This document shows, piece after piece, positions 28,543 through 37,685 of a stretch of 64,000 nt of DNA (the first letter of the stretch is position 1; each line of letters starts with the position of its first letter). The notes under the pieces are model-generated. The model did no database searches and was not told the origin of the DNA. It worked only from the letters and a program-made list of their open reading frames with translations. The translations under genes were made by a program, and so were the position numbers. Source of the stretch: G958295935 sp965224235. GTDB taxonomy: Bacteria; Chloroflexota; Dehalococcoidia; Lucifugimonadales; Lucifugimonadaceae. The stretch is taken from the NCBI GenBank assembly GCA_965224235.1, contig CBDCYP010000001.1:248001-312000 (forward strand). The letters are read 5' to 3'.

Positions 28543-29160
28543 ATGCCTCCTGCCGTCAATACCACCTCCGACAAGACCCGGCATCGGATACTCGACGCCG
28601 CCGAAGACGTGTTCGCCCGAAAGGGTTACCATGAAGCTCCGGTCGAGGAGATCGGCCGGGTGACGTCCCTGTCAAAAGGCGGCATCTACTTCCACTTTCC
28701 CAGCAAGGAAGACCTGTTCTTCGCCGTGTTGGACCGACTGGCCAGGCGGTTGGAATCGCGGGTCAATCGGGCGACAGCGACGGCGCCAACTCACCTGGCC
28801 GGCGCCGAAGCCGCCATCGAAGCGGTGATCCAGGCGCTTGCCGGAAAAAGAAAACTTGCCCGCCTGCTGTTACTTCAGGGGTACAGCATGGGCAATTCAT
28901 TTCAACGAACACGAGCCAGGATTTTCAACCGATTCGCAGGAATGATCGAACGGCAGCTCGATCTTGCGGTCGACAGTGGCGAACTGCCTCCAGTCGACTG
29001 CAAAGTCGCAGCCCGCATCTGGCTCGGCGCCATCAGCGAGATACTGATTCACTGGCTCTATTCCCAGGGACCGCGGCCGGAAGACACGTTGCCAACGTTG
29101 CGAAAAATGTTCGTAAACAGCCTGACCCCGGTACAGGCCCGACAGGCAGGCGACGAATGA
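28543..29160 (+). CDS. TetR/AcrR-family transcriptional regulator
   Basis: A 205-residue repressor. The N-terminal HTH is clear (RILDAAEDVFARKGYHEAP, VEEIGRVTSLSKGGIYFHF and PSKEDLFFAVLDRL), followed by a helical ligand-binding domain. A palindromic operator and a promoter lie directly upstream, so it very likely represses its own transcript. Its stop overlaps the start of the mqnP gene (ATGA), so it is the first cistron of the menaquinone operon, and that operon should be under its control. The ligand is unknown. Confidence 0.92.
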   Translation: MPPAVNTTSDKTRHRILDAAEDVFARKGYHEAPVEEIGRVTSLSKGGIYFHFPSKEDLFFAVLDRLARRLESRVNRATATAPTHLAGAEAAIEAVIQALAGKRKLARLLLLQGYSMGNSFQRTRARIFNRFAGMIERQLDLAVDSGELPPVDCKVAARIWLGAISEILIHWLYSQGPRPEDTLPTLRKMFVNSLTPVQARQAGDE

Positions 29161-30056
29161 GCGGCGGCGGAACGACCGCGGGCACGGACCGCGTAGTCCT
29201 TCGGCCGTGGCGACGATTCATGGTCTTCTCCGAGGCCATCAAGTTCGAGCACAGCGTATTCGCTTTGCCTTTCGCCGTCGTATCGGCCCTCATGGCAATG
29301 GAGATGCGCCAGGATTGGCCGAGCCTGGGTTGGGTCGTGCTGGCGATGGTCGCCATGCGGACATTCGGAATGGGCTCGAATCGCGTTATCGATGCCAAAA
29401 TCGACGCTCGAAATCCACGTACGTCGGGCAGGGCGTTGCCGGTCGGCCTGCTTTCTCATCGGGAAATGTGGGTCTACATGGCGATCTCATTTGCCGTATA
29501 CGGATTTGCCGTATCCCAACTCGAACCCCTTGCGTGGAGGCTCGCGGCGATTCCGGTATTGGTGATGCTTGCGTACCCATACCTGAAGCGATTCACGTGG
29601 CTAAGCCACTTCGGCCTGGGAATGGTGTACCTGATCGTTCCGCCCGCCGCCTGGATCGCCGTCACCGGCGAATTGCCTTCTGGGATCATCTGCCTGGGCG
29701 TGGCAGCCATGATGTGGGTCGCCGGATTCGACGTCCTGTACGCAACCGCCGATCTTGAAATCGACAGGGCACAGGGACTCAAATCCATTCCAGCCAGGTT
29801 CGGCATAAGGTCCGCGTTGGTGTGGGGCAGGGCGCTCCACGCGTCGGCCATCGCTGCGATCGTGGTTGCCGGTGTACTGCTCAATGCCGGACCTCTGTAC
29901 TTCGCCGGAGCGGCGGCGGCGGCGATCTTGCTCGCATACGAAAACAGCCTGGTGTCGTCTACGGACCTGACACGGCTGAACGTGGCGTTCTTTACGATGA
30001 ACGGGATAATTGCCGTGGCGTTCGGCGTATTTGCATCTCTTGACGTGTTGATTTGA
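29157..30056 (+). CDS. mqnP: UbiA-family prenyltransferase, MqnP type
   Basis: Membrane enzyme that prenylates 1,4-dihydroxy-6-naphthoate in the futalosine menaquinone route. The 299 residues form about eight membrane helices. The two Asp-rich prenyl-diphosphate motifs are NRVIDAKIDARNPRT (about residue 80) and DVLYATADLEIDRAQ (about 191). The Arg-Thr-Ser-Gly-Arg after the first motif is typical of the MqnP/UbiA group. Its place just upstream of ubiX, ubiD and mqnEACD supports MqnP over 4-hydroxybenzoate prenyltransferase. Translationally coupled to the TetR gene. Confidence 0.9.
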   Translation: MSGGGTTAGTDRVVLRPWRRFMVFSEAIKFEHSVFALPFAVVSALMAMEMRQDWPSLGWVVLAMVAMRTFGMGSNRVIDAKIDARNPRTSGRALPVGLLSHREMWVYMAISFAVYGFAVSQLEPLAWRLAAIPVLVMLAYPYLKRFTWLSHFGLGMVYLIVPPAAWIAVTGELPSGIICLGVAAMMWVAGFDVLYATADLEIDRAQGLKSIPARFGIRSALVWGRALHASAIAAIVVAGVLLNAGPLYFAGAAAAAILLAYENSLVSSTDLTRLNVAFFTMNGIIAVAFGVFASLDVLI

Positions 30057-30165
30057 TGAAAATTAGTTGCATATCAGCGGCACGGCCGCGGGCGACCGTA
30101 CCTGACCGGACATTTGAGAATGCCAATCGGGGCGACCGTTGCTTGGGTTGGCAGGAGCCGTAGTC

Positions 30166-30804
30166 GTGGGAACATTCGTTATCGGAATAACCGGCGCGAG
30201 TGGCGCCCCGTACGCGAGAACAGTCCTGTACGAACTGTTGCGGGGAGGGCACCAGGTCTTTGCCGTGGTTTCGGATTCCGGGCGCAAGGTACTCCATGTC
30301 GAATCCGGAATCTCACTCACGGGAAACACTCAAGCCGATCGTGATCCGATCCACCAGTGGATCGGACTGGCCGACTCCGAATCCGGACTCACGCTGCTGC
30401 ATCATCAAGACGTGGCCGCGCCGATAGCCAGCGGCTCATTCCCGATCGACGGCATGGCGATAGTCCCATGTTCCGGCGGTGTGCTCGGTCGAATTGCAAA
30501 TGGCATCTCTAGCGGCCTGATAGAACGGGCGGCGGACGTGTGTTTGAAGGAGCGGCGGCGGCTCATTCTCGTTCCAAGGGAAACCCCGATCAGTCTGGTT
30601 CACCTTCGGAACATGACCGCCGCAACCGAGGCCGGAGCGATAGTCCTGCCCGCGAGCCCGGGTTTCTACCACTTACCGAAAACCATCCAGGATCTCGTCG
30701 ACGGGGTCGCCTGCAGAGTCATTCACCACCTCGGAGTTACTACGCCGCTCCTCAGGGAGTGGAGAGGTCCCCAGCCCAGCGCGTACGCGCCGTCCGATCG
30801 TTAG
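30166..30804 (+). CDS. ubiX: UbiX-family flavin prenyltransferase (MqnM-like)
   Basis: Makes prenylated FMN, the cofactor of UbiD decarboxylases. The 212 residues begin VIGITGASGAPYA, the FMN-binding loop, with VVSDSGRK and PCSGGVLGRIANGIS, and later LVPRETPISLVHLRNM, all family hallmarks. I chose GTG 30166, which has AGGAG eight bases upstream, over TTG 30139. Its stop is two bases before the UbiD start, so cofactor maker and cofactor user are coupled. Confidence 0.93.
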   Translation: MGTFVIGITGASGAPYARTVLYELLRGGHQVFAVVSDSGRKVLHVESGISLTGNTQADRDPIHQWIGLADSESGLTLLHHQDVAAPIASGSFPIDGMAIVPCSGGVLGRIANGISSGLIERAADVCLKERRRLILVPRETPISLVHLRNMTAATEAGAIVLPASPGFYHLPKTIQDLVDGVACRVIHHLGVTTPLLREWRGPQPSAYAPSDR

Positions 30805-30806
30805 AA

Positions 30807-32570
30807 ATGCCTTTTTCGGACCTCCAGTCATTTATCCGTGCCCTTGAAGCCGAGGGCGAGTTGAATCGCGTCACCGTACCGGTAAGCCCGGAACTGGAGA
30901 TAACCGAGGTCGCCACCAGGATGGTCAAGTCCGGCGGCAGCGCAATGCTGTTCGAAAACGTGGATGGAGCGAAGTTTCCGCTTGCCATCAACCTCCTTGC
31001 CAGCGAACGGCGCATCGAGCTCGCTTTGGGAATGCACCCCGAACAGATAGGCGAGGAGTTGGCAACATTTGCCGAACGCGTCAATCCGCCGACGCTCGGC
31101 GCGCTCTGGGCAAACCGAGGCGCCGTATTCCGGCTGCTGCGGTCGCGCCCGAAGCGTGTCCGACGCGGCCCAGCCCGGGAAGTCGTGAACGATGAACCCG
31201 ACCTGTCGACGTTACCCGTATTGAAGTGCTGGCCCGGCGACGGCGGCCGCTTCATCACGTTCCCGCTTGTCATTAGTCGCGACCCCGACACAGCCGCTCC
31301 GAACATGGGCATCTACCGAATGCACGTGTACGACCCGGTAACGACCGGCATGCACATGCAGATCCAGAAGGGGGGCGGCTTTCATCATCACAGGGCCGAG
31401 TCCCGAAACGAACCGCTTGAAATGGCCGTAGCCCTTGGCGGAGATCCGGCGCTGATGCTCGCAGCCGTGATGCCGTTGCCCGAAGGGATCGACGAGCTTG
31501 CGTTCTCAGGCATCATCCGCGGAGGGCGTACCCGCACGATGCGAGGCAGGACGGTCGGGCTCAACGTTCCCGCAAACGCCGAGTTCATACTCGAAGGACG
31601 AGTTGCGCCAGGCAGGCGAATGACTGAAGGTCCATTCGGCGACCACTTCGGTCACTACTCGGAGGCGGCTGAGTTTCCGGTATTTCAATTGACGACGATG
31701 ACCCACCGGAAAGACGCCGTGTATCCAGCCACAGTCGTGGGCAAACCACCCCAGGAAGACAGATACCTCGGCGAAGCGGCGCAGGTGGCTCTCAAGCCGA
31801 TCATCCGCCTGTTGCGGCGCGAGATCGTAGACCTGTGGGCCTACTACGAGGCTGGGTTTCACAACCTGCTCGTGGTATCCGTCCAGGAACGCTACACGCG
31901 AGAGCCATTGAAGACGGCGCTGGGCCTGCTCGGCGAGGGACAGTTGTCCCTGACCAAAGCGCTGGTGCTAGTCAGCGGCGATGTCAGTCCGCGTGACCCG
32001 AGCGCGGTGCTGCAGGCAATCAGGCGCAATTTCGATGCCGAAAGCGACTTTCATCTCATCGCCCGCACTGCCATCGACACGCTCGACTTCACCGGCGACG
32101 AGATGCACAAGGGCAGCAAGATGATCATCGACGCCACCGGACCACCCGCTTCGGCAGGGGGGGCAACGGCGGTGGCGGTACCGGCCAAACTGGAACAGCT
32201 GGCGCCCGGCATATCGAGCAGCCGTCTGGTGGGAAAGGCACTGTTGGTCATACAAACGTCCGGCAACGGGCGGCAAGTCCTGCAAAACCTGATTTCGAAC
32301 CCTTTGATCGGTGCCGTCAAGATCGTTGCCGTCGTATCAAAAGACGTAAATATTGATGACGACGTCGAACTCCTTTGGGGTATCTTCACAAGATTCGACC
32401 CCGCAAGGGACGTTTTCTTTTCGAAGTCCGAATTGAGGGGAATCGAGCCGGTGCACAGCGGCGTCATGGGCATCGACGCAACATGGAAGGCCGGATATCC
32501 GAAGCCGCTTGTGATGGATCCGGAAATCATAGAAAGGGTGGATACTCGATGGGCCGATTACTGGAAGTAG
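30807..32570 (+). CDS. ubiD: UbiD-family decarboxylase (MqnL-like)
   Basis: Prenyl-FMN-dependent decarboxylase. In the futalosine route such an enzyme removes the carboxyl group from prenylated dihydroxynaphthoate. The 587-residue protein contains the UbiD features NMGIYRMHVYD, the metal/FMN loop FHHHRAESR, GPFGDHFGHYSE with the catalytic-region Glu, and KPPQEDRYLGEA. The C-terminal domain of about 100 residues is of the length seen in UbiD. I start at ATG 30807; the frame is open earlier, inside ubiX, but without family similarity. It overlaps mqnE by 22 bases. Confidence 0.93.
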   Translation: MPFSDLQSFIRALEAEGELNRVTVPVSPELEITEVATRMVKSGGSAMLFENVDGAKFPLAINLLASERRIELALGMHPEQIGEELATFAERVNPPTLGALWANRGAVFRLLRSRPKRVRRGPAREVVNDEPDLSTLPVLKCWPGDGGRFITFPLVISRDPDTAAPNMGIYRMHVYDPVTTGMHMQIQKGGGFHHHRAESRNEPLEMAVALGGDPALMLAAVMPLPEGIDELAFSGIIRGGRTRTMRGRTVGLNVPANAEFILEGRVAPGRRMTEGPFGDHFGHYSEAAEFPVFQLTTMTHRKDAVYPATVVGKPPQEDRYLGEAAQVALKPIIRLLRREIVDLWAYYEAGFHNLLVVSVQERYTREPLKTALGLLGEGQLSLTKALVLVSGDVSPRDPSAVLQAIRRNFDAESDFHLIARTAIDTLDFTGDEMHKGSKMIIDATGPPASAGGATAVAVPAKLEQLAPGISSSRLVGKALLVIQTSGNGRQVLQNLISNPLIGAVKIVAVVSKDVNIDDDVELLWGIFTRFDPARDVFFSKSELRGIEPVHSGVMGIDATWKAGYPKPLVMDPEIIERVDTRWADYWK

Positions 32571-33655
32571 ACGGCGTGCAGTTTGCTGACGCGAACCTCT
32601 TACCGGTGTGGAAAAAAGTTCGTGCAGGTGAGCGCCTGACCCACGGCGATGGCGTGACGATTCTGGAAACAGATGACTTTGCCGCAGCGGGGAAGATGGC
32701 CGACTTCGCCAAGAAACGCCTCTCCGGCGACAAGGTCTACTTTGTTCTCAACCGCCACATAAACCCCACGAACATATGCGTCCTGAGCTGCAAATTCTGC
32801 GACTTCGCCAAAAAACCTGGCGACGAAGACGCCTACGAGATGTCGATCGACGAAATCCTCGACCACGTGGATGACCAGATCAGGGAAGTCCACATCGTCG
32901 GTGGACATCACCCGACATGGCCGTTCGAATACTACGTCGAGATGGTGCGGACCATCAAGGAGGCCTACCCGCAAGTTCAAATTAAGGCTTTCACTGCGTC
33001 TGAGATCGACTACTTCCAGCGCCGTTGGAAGCTGAGCCCTGAAGAGTCGCTGGCGCGATTCAAGGAGGCGGGCCTGTCCACCATGCCAGGCGGCGGCGCG
33101 GAGGTGTTCTCGAAGCGCGTCCACAGGCTCCTCTTGCCGGGCAAGGCCAACTCGGACCGCTGGCTCGACATTCACCGCACGGCGCACAGTATGGACATCA
33201 AGACAAACTGCACGCTCCTGTACGGACACGTAGAGACGTTCGAAGAACGCATCGACCACCTTATGCGCCTGAGGGAGTTGCAAGACGAAACCGGCGGATT
33301 CCTGGCGTTCATACCGCTTGAGTATCAAATCGGCATGACCATGCTTCGGCCCCGTCACACGCCGCCGATGGACGATCTGCGAATGATCGCCGCGGCAAGG
33401 CTGATGCTGGACAACATCCCCTACATAAAGAGCTACTGGGTCATGCTCGGCGAAGCGACGGCCTCGGTCGGACTGAACTTCGGCGCAAATGACCTGGACG
33501 GCACCATTGGCAAAGAGAGGATCGCCCATGCCGCGCTGGCTCAATCACCCGCCGGAATAGCCAGAGACAAGATGGTTCGGCTCATCAACGACGCGGGAAG
33601 AACGCCGGTCGAGCGGGACGCCGTCTACAACGAAATCAGGGTCTATGAAAACTGA
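32549..33655 (+). CDS. mqnE: Aminofutalosine synthase
   Basis: Radical SAM enzyme that joins SAM to 3-enolpyruvyl-benzoate, giving aminofutalosine. The 4Fe-4S site is CVLSCKFCDFAKK (about residue 76), followed by the TIM-barrel segments HIVGGHHPTWPFEYY and STMPGGGAEVFS. Length 368 is normal. The start ATG lies inside the end of ubiD, and mqnA begins 11 bases before its stop. The product must be deadenylated next by MqnB/MTAN, or first deaminated; no such gene is in this operon. Confidence 0.95.
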   Translation: MGRLLEVDGVQFADANLLPVWKKVRAGERLTHGDGVTILETDDFAAAGKMADFAKKRLSGDKVYFVLNRHINPTNICVLSCKFCDFAKKPGDEDAYEMSIDEILDHVDDQIREVHIVGGHHPTWPFEYYVEMVRTIKEAYPQVQIKAFTASEIDYFQRRWKLSPEESLARFKEAGLSTMPGGGAEVFSKRVHRLLLPGKANSDRWLDIHRTAHSMDIKTNCTLLYGHVETFEERIDHLMRLRELQDETGGFLAFIPLEYQIGMTMLRPRHTPPMDDLRMIAAARLMLDNIPYIKSYWVMLGEATASVGLNFGANDLDGTIGKERIAHAALAQSPAGIARDKMVRLINDAGRTPVERDAVYNEIRVYEN

Positions 33656-34436
33656 CCCGTTGCGGGTAGGGCGCATGCCATACCTGAATTCCGCAGTGTT
33701 TTACCGGTACCTGCCCGCCGGACCGTGGGAATTGACCGATATGCCGCCCCGGGCGATGGCCTCTGCCGTTGAGCGCGGCGAGCTACAGGCAGGACCCCTG
33801 CCGGTCGTCGAGGTATTCCGCCTCGGCGACACGCTTCGCCCACTTGGCGACATGGGCGTTGCCGCCACTGGACCGGCCACAAGCGTCCTGCTGTTCTCGC
33901 GCCGTCCGGTAGAGCGCCTCGCGGGCGGCAGGGTGGGACTCACGTCCGAATCTGCAACGTCGGTACAACTGATTCGCGTCCTGTTCAGAGACTGGTGGCG
34001 GATAGACCCGGCCGAGTACGTGGAGACAGACGAACCAAACGACGCGCTGCTGCTGATTGGGGACAAAGCCATCAGAGCCCGACAACAACTTGCAGGGTAC
34101 CCGTACGTTCGTGACCTCGGCGAGGAGTGGTTCAGACTCACCGGCCTGCCATTCGTATTCGCAACGTGGGTGGTACGCGCCGACTCACCCCGTGACGTGA
34201 CCGGCGAGTTTCGGGCCTCCCTTGAGGCGGCGTTGGACAAAGGCCTGTCGAAGGTTGACGAAATAGCGGCTGAAACAGCCCTGTTCGGCCGCAGCGCGCG
34301 CGATGCGGCGTCTTACATACAGCGCTTCACGTACCGGCTTGGCGACGAAGAGGTCCGCGGACTGGGCGAATTTCGGGACAGGTTAAAATCCCTCCGCCCC
34401 GGAGTAGCGCCGGAAAAACTGACGAGCAGGCTGTAA
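33645..34436 (+). CDS. mqnA: Chorismate dehydratase
   Basis: First committed enzyme of the futalosine pathway: dehydrates chorismate to 3-[(1-carboxyvinyl)oxy]benzoate. The 263-residue protein has the periplasmic-binding-protein-like fold of MqnA. RVGRMPYLNSAVFYRYLP opens it, ESATSVQLIRVL binds the substrate region, and DLGEEWFRLTGLPFVFATW is the conserved C-terminal block. It overlaps mqnE by 11 bases. Confidence 0.94.
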   Translation: MKTDPLRVGRMPYLNSAVFYRYLPAGPWELTDMPPRAMASAVERGELQAGPLPVVEVFRLGDTLRPLGDMGVAATGPATSVLLFSRRPVERLAGGRVGLTSESATSVQLIRVLFRDWWRIDPAEYVETDEPNDALLLIGDKAIRARQQLAGYPYVRDLGEEWFRLTGLPFVFATWVVRADSPRDVTGEFRASLEAALDKGLSKVDEIAAETALFGRSARDAASYIQRFTYRLGDEEVRGLGEFRDRLKSLRPGVAPEKLTSRL

Positions 34437-34523
34437 GTTGAACGGTCTGCGCAACAACACTCGGGTGTACGCGATTGGCAGGTTCCCTGGTCCAATAGCC
34501 GGGGGATAACAGGAATTACGATA

Positions 34524-35663
34524 ATGATCAGCCAGATCAGACGAAAGGTCGAAAACGGGGACCGCATCACCGCGGAAGAGGGAATGTACCTACTCCAAAA
34601 TGCCGATCTGCTCGACCTGGCCCCTCTTGCCCGCACCTGGCGGTACAGGCACAACCCCGAGGAACAGGTCACCTTCGTAATCGACACGAACCTCAACTAC
34701 ACGAACCTGTGCGATGCCTACTGCTCGTTCTGCGCCTTCTACCGCACAGACCCGAAGGATCCGTCCGCGTACACCTATACGGTCGACCAGATCATGGAAA
34801 AGATCGGACGGGCGGCCGACAAAGGAGTCACGACGGTGCTCATGCAGGGCGGTCTGAACAGCGACCTGCCCCTCGACTACTACACAGAGATGGTTAGCGA
34901 AACTGTTCTGCGATTCCCCGTCGTCACCCCCCACTATTGGTCGGCGCCCGAAATCATGAAAATGTGCGAGGTTTCGGGCAAGTCGACGCGGGGCGTCATG
35001 CAGGCGTTGTGGGACGCAGGGCAGCGAACCATGCCCGGCGGAGGTTCGGAAATACTCTCGAACAGGGTCAAGGCCGAGATCAGCCGGTTCAAACCCAAGG
35101 ACACCGTCGATCAATGGACGACGGTCCACGAAGAGGCGCACCGGGTCGGGTTTATGACAACGGCCACGATGATGTACGGCCATGTGGAGAACGACGAAGA
35201 CATAGTCGAAAGCCTCGAGCACATTCGCAATGTTCAGGACCGGTCTGCAGGTGAACCAGGCGGGTTCACCGCGTTCATTCCGTGGTCCTACAAGCGCGAC
35301 AACACCGCTCTTTCCAAAAAGGTGGACACGGAAGCCGGCGCCAACCGCTACATCCGCCTCATCGCCCTCTCCCGAATCTACCTCGATAACGTGCAGCACA
35401 TCCAGGCGTCGTGGTTCTCAGAAGGCCGAAAGACGGGCCAAATCGCCCTGCAGTTCGGCGCGGACGATTTTGGCGGCACGCTGTTCGACGAAAACGTCAT
35501 GCTCGCCGCCGGTTTCTACAACCGAACGAACCTCGACGAAATACGGGAGTTAATCACGGAAGCCGGATTCAACCCCGCACAGCGCACGACAAAGTACGAA
35601 AACATCGATCCTCACGTCAGGCGCCGCGCCGCATCGCAATCTGCGACCGCCGCCGCCAATTAA
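34524..35663 (+). CDS. mqnC: Cyclic dehypoxanthinyl futalosine synthase
   Basis: Radical SAM enzyme that cyclises dehypoxanthine futalosine. The iron-sulfur motif is CDAYCSFCAFYRTD (about residue 69), followed by LMQGGLNSDLPLDYY and TMPGGGSEILS. Length 379 is usual. An AGGA lies about 10 bases before the ATG. It is paralogous to mqnE, as always in this pathway. The 87 bases before it hold no gene. Confidence 0.95.
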   Translation: MISQIRRKVENGDRITAEEGMYLLQNADLLDLAPLARTWRYRHNPEEQVTFVIDTNLNYTNLCDAYCSFCAFYRTDPKDPSAYTYTVDQIMEKIGRAADKGVTTVLMQGGLNSDLPLDYYTEMVSETVLRFPVVTPHYWSAPEIMKMCEVSGKSTRGVMQALWDAGQRTMPGGGSEILSNRVKAEISRFKPKDTVDQWTTVHEEAHRVGFMTTATMMYGHVENDEDIVESLEHIRNVQDRSAGEPGGFTAFIPWSYKRDNTALSKKVDTEAGANRYIRLIALSRIYLDNVQHIQASWFSEGRKTGQIALQFGADDFGGTLFDENVMLAAGFYNRTNLDEIRELITEAGFNPAQRTTKYENIDPHVRRRAASQSATAAAN

Positions 35664-35789
35664 TGGACTAATGATCTGGGCCGAATTTCCGCTAGTCAAT
35701 GCCGAGGGCTTTACGAATACCAGAACATTCGCAGCGTTAACCTGGCTGAATGTGTTCAGACCTCTACAAACCGGGGTTGAGGACGACAA

Positions 35790-36638
35790 ATGACCAAAGA
35801 CAGAAAAATCGTATTCGGGCATAGCCCGGACGCAGACGATGCCTTCATGTTCTACGCGTTGGCGAAAGGACACGTCACAATCGCCGACTATGGAATCGGC
35901 CACCACATGGAGGACATAGAGTCCCTCAATCTCAGGGCCAATTCAGGCGAACTCGACGTGACGGCAATATCGGCTGCACATTATCCAATGGTGGCAAAGC
36001 GCTACCGCATCATGTCTTGCGGCGCCTCGGTCGGTCGCAGCTACGGCCCGGTCGTGGTGGCCAATCAGGCCATGCGGGAGGAGGACCTTGCCGGCAAGTC
36101 AATTGCCGTGCCGGGGAAGTTCACGACCTCATATCTGCTGTGGCGGACGTTCGGACCGGATGAGTTCGAGCCTATGTTCATGGACTTCGACGATGTCGAG
36201 GGCGCCGTCGAGCAGGGCAGGGCGGATGCGGGGATACTGCTTCACGAGGGGCAGATCCTGTACGAACAGCGCGGATTTACGTCCATTGTCGATCTCGGCA
36301 AGCGGTGGTTCGAAGAAACCGGCCTGCCCATTCCCCTGGGCCTCGACTGTGTCAATCGCCAACTAGGCGACGAATTGTCACAGACGATCGCCAAGGCCCT
36401 CAGGCAGAGCGTGGCGTACGCACGGGCACACGAGGACGACGCCCTCGACTACGCGCTCGCGTTCGGCCGCGGAATCGACAAAGAAGACGCTCGACGGTTC
36501 GTGCGCATGTACGTAAATGACGACACCGAAGACATGGGAGACGAAGGGCGCGAAGCCCTCGAAACCCTGTTCAATCTGGCAGCCGAGCGGGGCATTATCG
36601 ATACGGTTCCCGAACTCGACATCGTTTCAGGCCAGTAG
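35790..36638 (+). CDS. mqnD: 1,4-dihydroxy-6-naphthoate synthase
   Basis: Converts cyclic dehypoxanthine futalosine to 1,4-dihydroxy-6-naphthoate, the substrate of MqnP. The 282 residues show the family start IVFGHSPDADDAFMFYAL, AISAAHYP, SCGASVGRSYGPVVVA and DAGILLHEGQ, with the catalytic His region. Length is normal. GAGG precedes the ATG by about nine bases. It ends the operon; no clear terminator follows in the next 175 bases. Confidence 0.95.
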   Translation: MTKDRKIVFGHSPDADDAFMFYALAKGHVTIADYGIGHHMEDIESLNLRANSGELDVTAISAAHYPMVAKRYRIMSCGASVGRSYGPVVVANQAMREEDLAGKSIAVPGKFTTSYLLWRTFGPDEFEPMFMDFDDVEGAVEQGRADAGILLHEGQILYEQRGFTSIVDLGKRWFEETGLPIPLGLDCVNRQLGDELSQTIAKALRQSVAYARAHEDDALDYALAFGRGIDKEDARRFVRMYVNDDTEDMGDEGREALETLFNLAAERGIIDTVPELDIVSGQ

Positions 36639-36813
36639 TTCAGCCCGACCTGTCAATCCCGCCGCGCTCCCCGACCTATGCCGGGTTTGATTGAACGGCT
36701 GTCGGCGCCCGTGGCGGCAAAGCGCCAATGCCGACCCCACGGGAAAGCCTTGGCGCAAATGTTAGTGTGCAGCTGTAGAGAGGACCGCAGAGTTTGCCTA
36801 ACGGCTGGGTGAA

Positions 36814-37368
36814 CTAGCCCTTGCCTTTGAATCGGAACAGGTTCTTGTCAACCCGCATAAATTCGGGCATCGACCGCAGGACCGCCCCTACCACCGTCGC
36901 CGGCCTGGCCATTTGAAACACCTGGTCGCCTTCCGGCAAGACCTCGAGAACATCCTCCGCCCTTATCTCTACCTTCCCCGCCTCGGCAAGTTGCATGGCG
37001 TTCGACCGCACCAGCTCCCGTCTTTCCTCGGCGCCTTCCCGATTTTGAACAGGCGCAACGCCTTTCTTCTGGAGGGCAAAAATGAGTTGGCTTCCGTCGC
37101 TGGCGGTTCGAAGCTTTACGCCTGCGGCGCGGGCGGCATATCCCAGCTTTGACCTAAGTCCTGGGATAGTATCGCCAGCCTCAAGCACAAGGGCCATGGC
37201 CTTATCAGGTTTCAGTGACTGTATTGCGCTTATCAGTTCAAGTGTCTCTTCTGACCTGGCTCGCCCGGGACGAGTCAACTTGCGTAATGCGTTGATGTCT
37301 GCATTGACTATATTTAGCGCCAATTCCGATCTCCCTGCTTTCTGCTTTGCTGGCGTCTGCCGCGCCAA
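36814..37368 (-). CDS. Hypothetical protein with a possible C-terminal winged helix
   Basis: I do not recognise this 184-residue basic protein. The C-terminal 30 residues (PATVVGAVLRSMPEFM then RVDKNLFRFKGKG) have the shape of a winged-helix segment, so DNA binding is possible; the middle has AARAAGVKLRTASDGSQL. No membrane segments or Cys pairs. The TTG start lacks a clear SD. The region just upstream of the start carries a long inverted repeat (37395-37433), which could be its own operator. Confidence 0.5.
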   Translation of the reverse strand: MARQTPAKQKAGRSELALNIVNADINALRKLTRPGRARSEETLELISAIQSLKPDKAMALVLEAGDTIPGLRSKLGYAARAAGVKLRTASDGSQLIFALQKKGVAPVQNREGAEERRELVRSNAMQLAEAGKVEIRAEDVLEVLPEGDQVFQMARPATVVGAVLRSMPEFMRVDKNLFRFKGKG

Positions 37369-37685
37369 TTAATGGACTTCGCACTATACAAAACATAGCG
37401 TGATACGGTGCAAAAATGCAAGTCGCACGCTATAAAGCCGTATGAGACTTGATATCAGAATTACCTGAAACCGGCGCGGCGCGCGGCGTTCTTCATGTCA
37501 TTATTAATTGTCCTATCATTCAATCCGAACTCGTGACCCCAAAGCTATTCAGTTAACTTTTTGCCTGAACGGGATTACCGCCATGCCGTTCGCGGATCAG
37601 CGCCGGCGACTCCCTGAATCCCGGCGCAAGCGGCTATGATTCATTTCCGGATCGTCTTCAATACGCTGCAATTGTCAGGAATCAC
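37369..37685. other. Gene-free divergent region with promoter-like and inverted-repeat sequence
   Basis: 317 bases between the divergent hypothetical gene and the rhomboid gene. It is AT-richer than the surroundings. The first 65 bases hold an inverted repeat and minus-strand promoter-like sequence. The rest (37441-37685) shows no reading frame, RNA gene or repeat that I can identify. Confidence 0.6.
37395..37433. promoter_or_regulatory. Inverted repeat ATAGCGTG-N23-CACGCTAT
   Basis: Two perfect 8-bp arms (37395-37402 and 37426-37433) flank a spacer that itself carries TGCA-AAAA-TGCA. A related half-site CGCACTAT lies at 37380-37387. The set lies 12-65 bases upstream of the minus-strand start at 37368, with a plausible -35/-10 overlap, so it may be an operator. 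Confidence 0.45.

Noticed and set aside
32600..33544. 314-aa minus-strand frame inside mqnE
   Set aside because: Antisense shadow; mqnE has all family motifs in the other strand.
36639..36813. Small RNA after mqnD (GC-rich inverted pieces)
   Set aside because: Several short inverted segments but no consistent fold, promoter or T-run.
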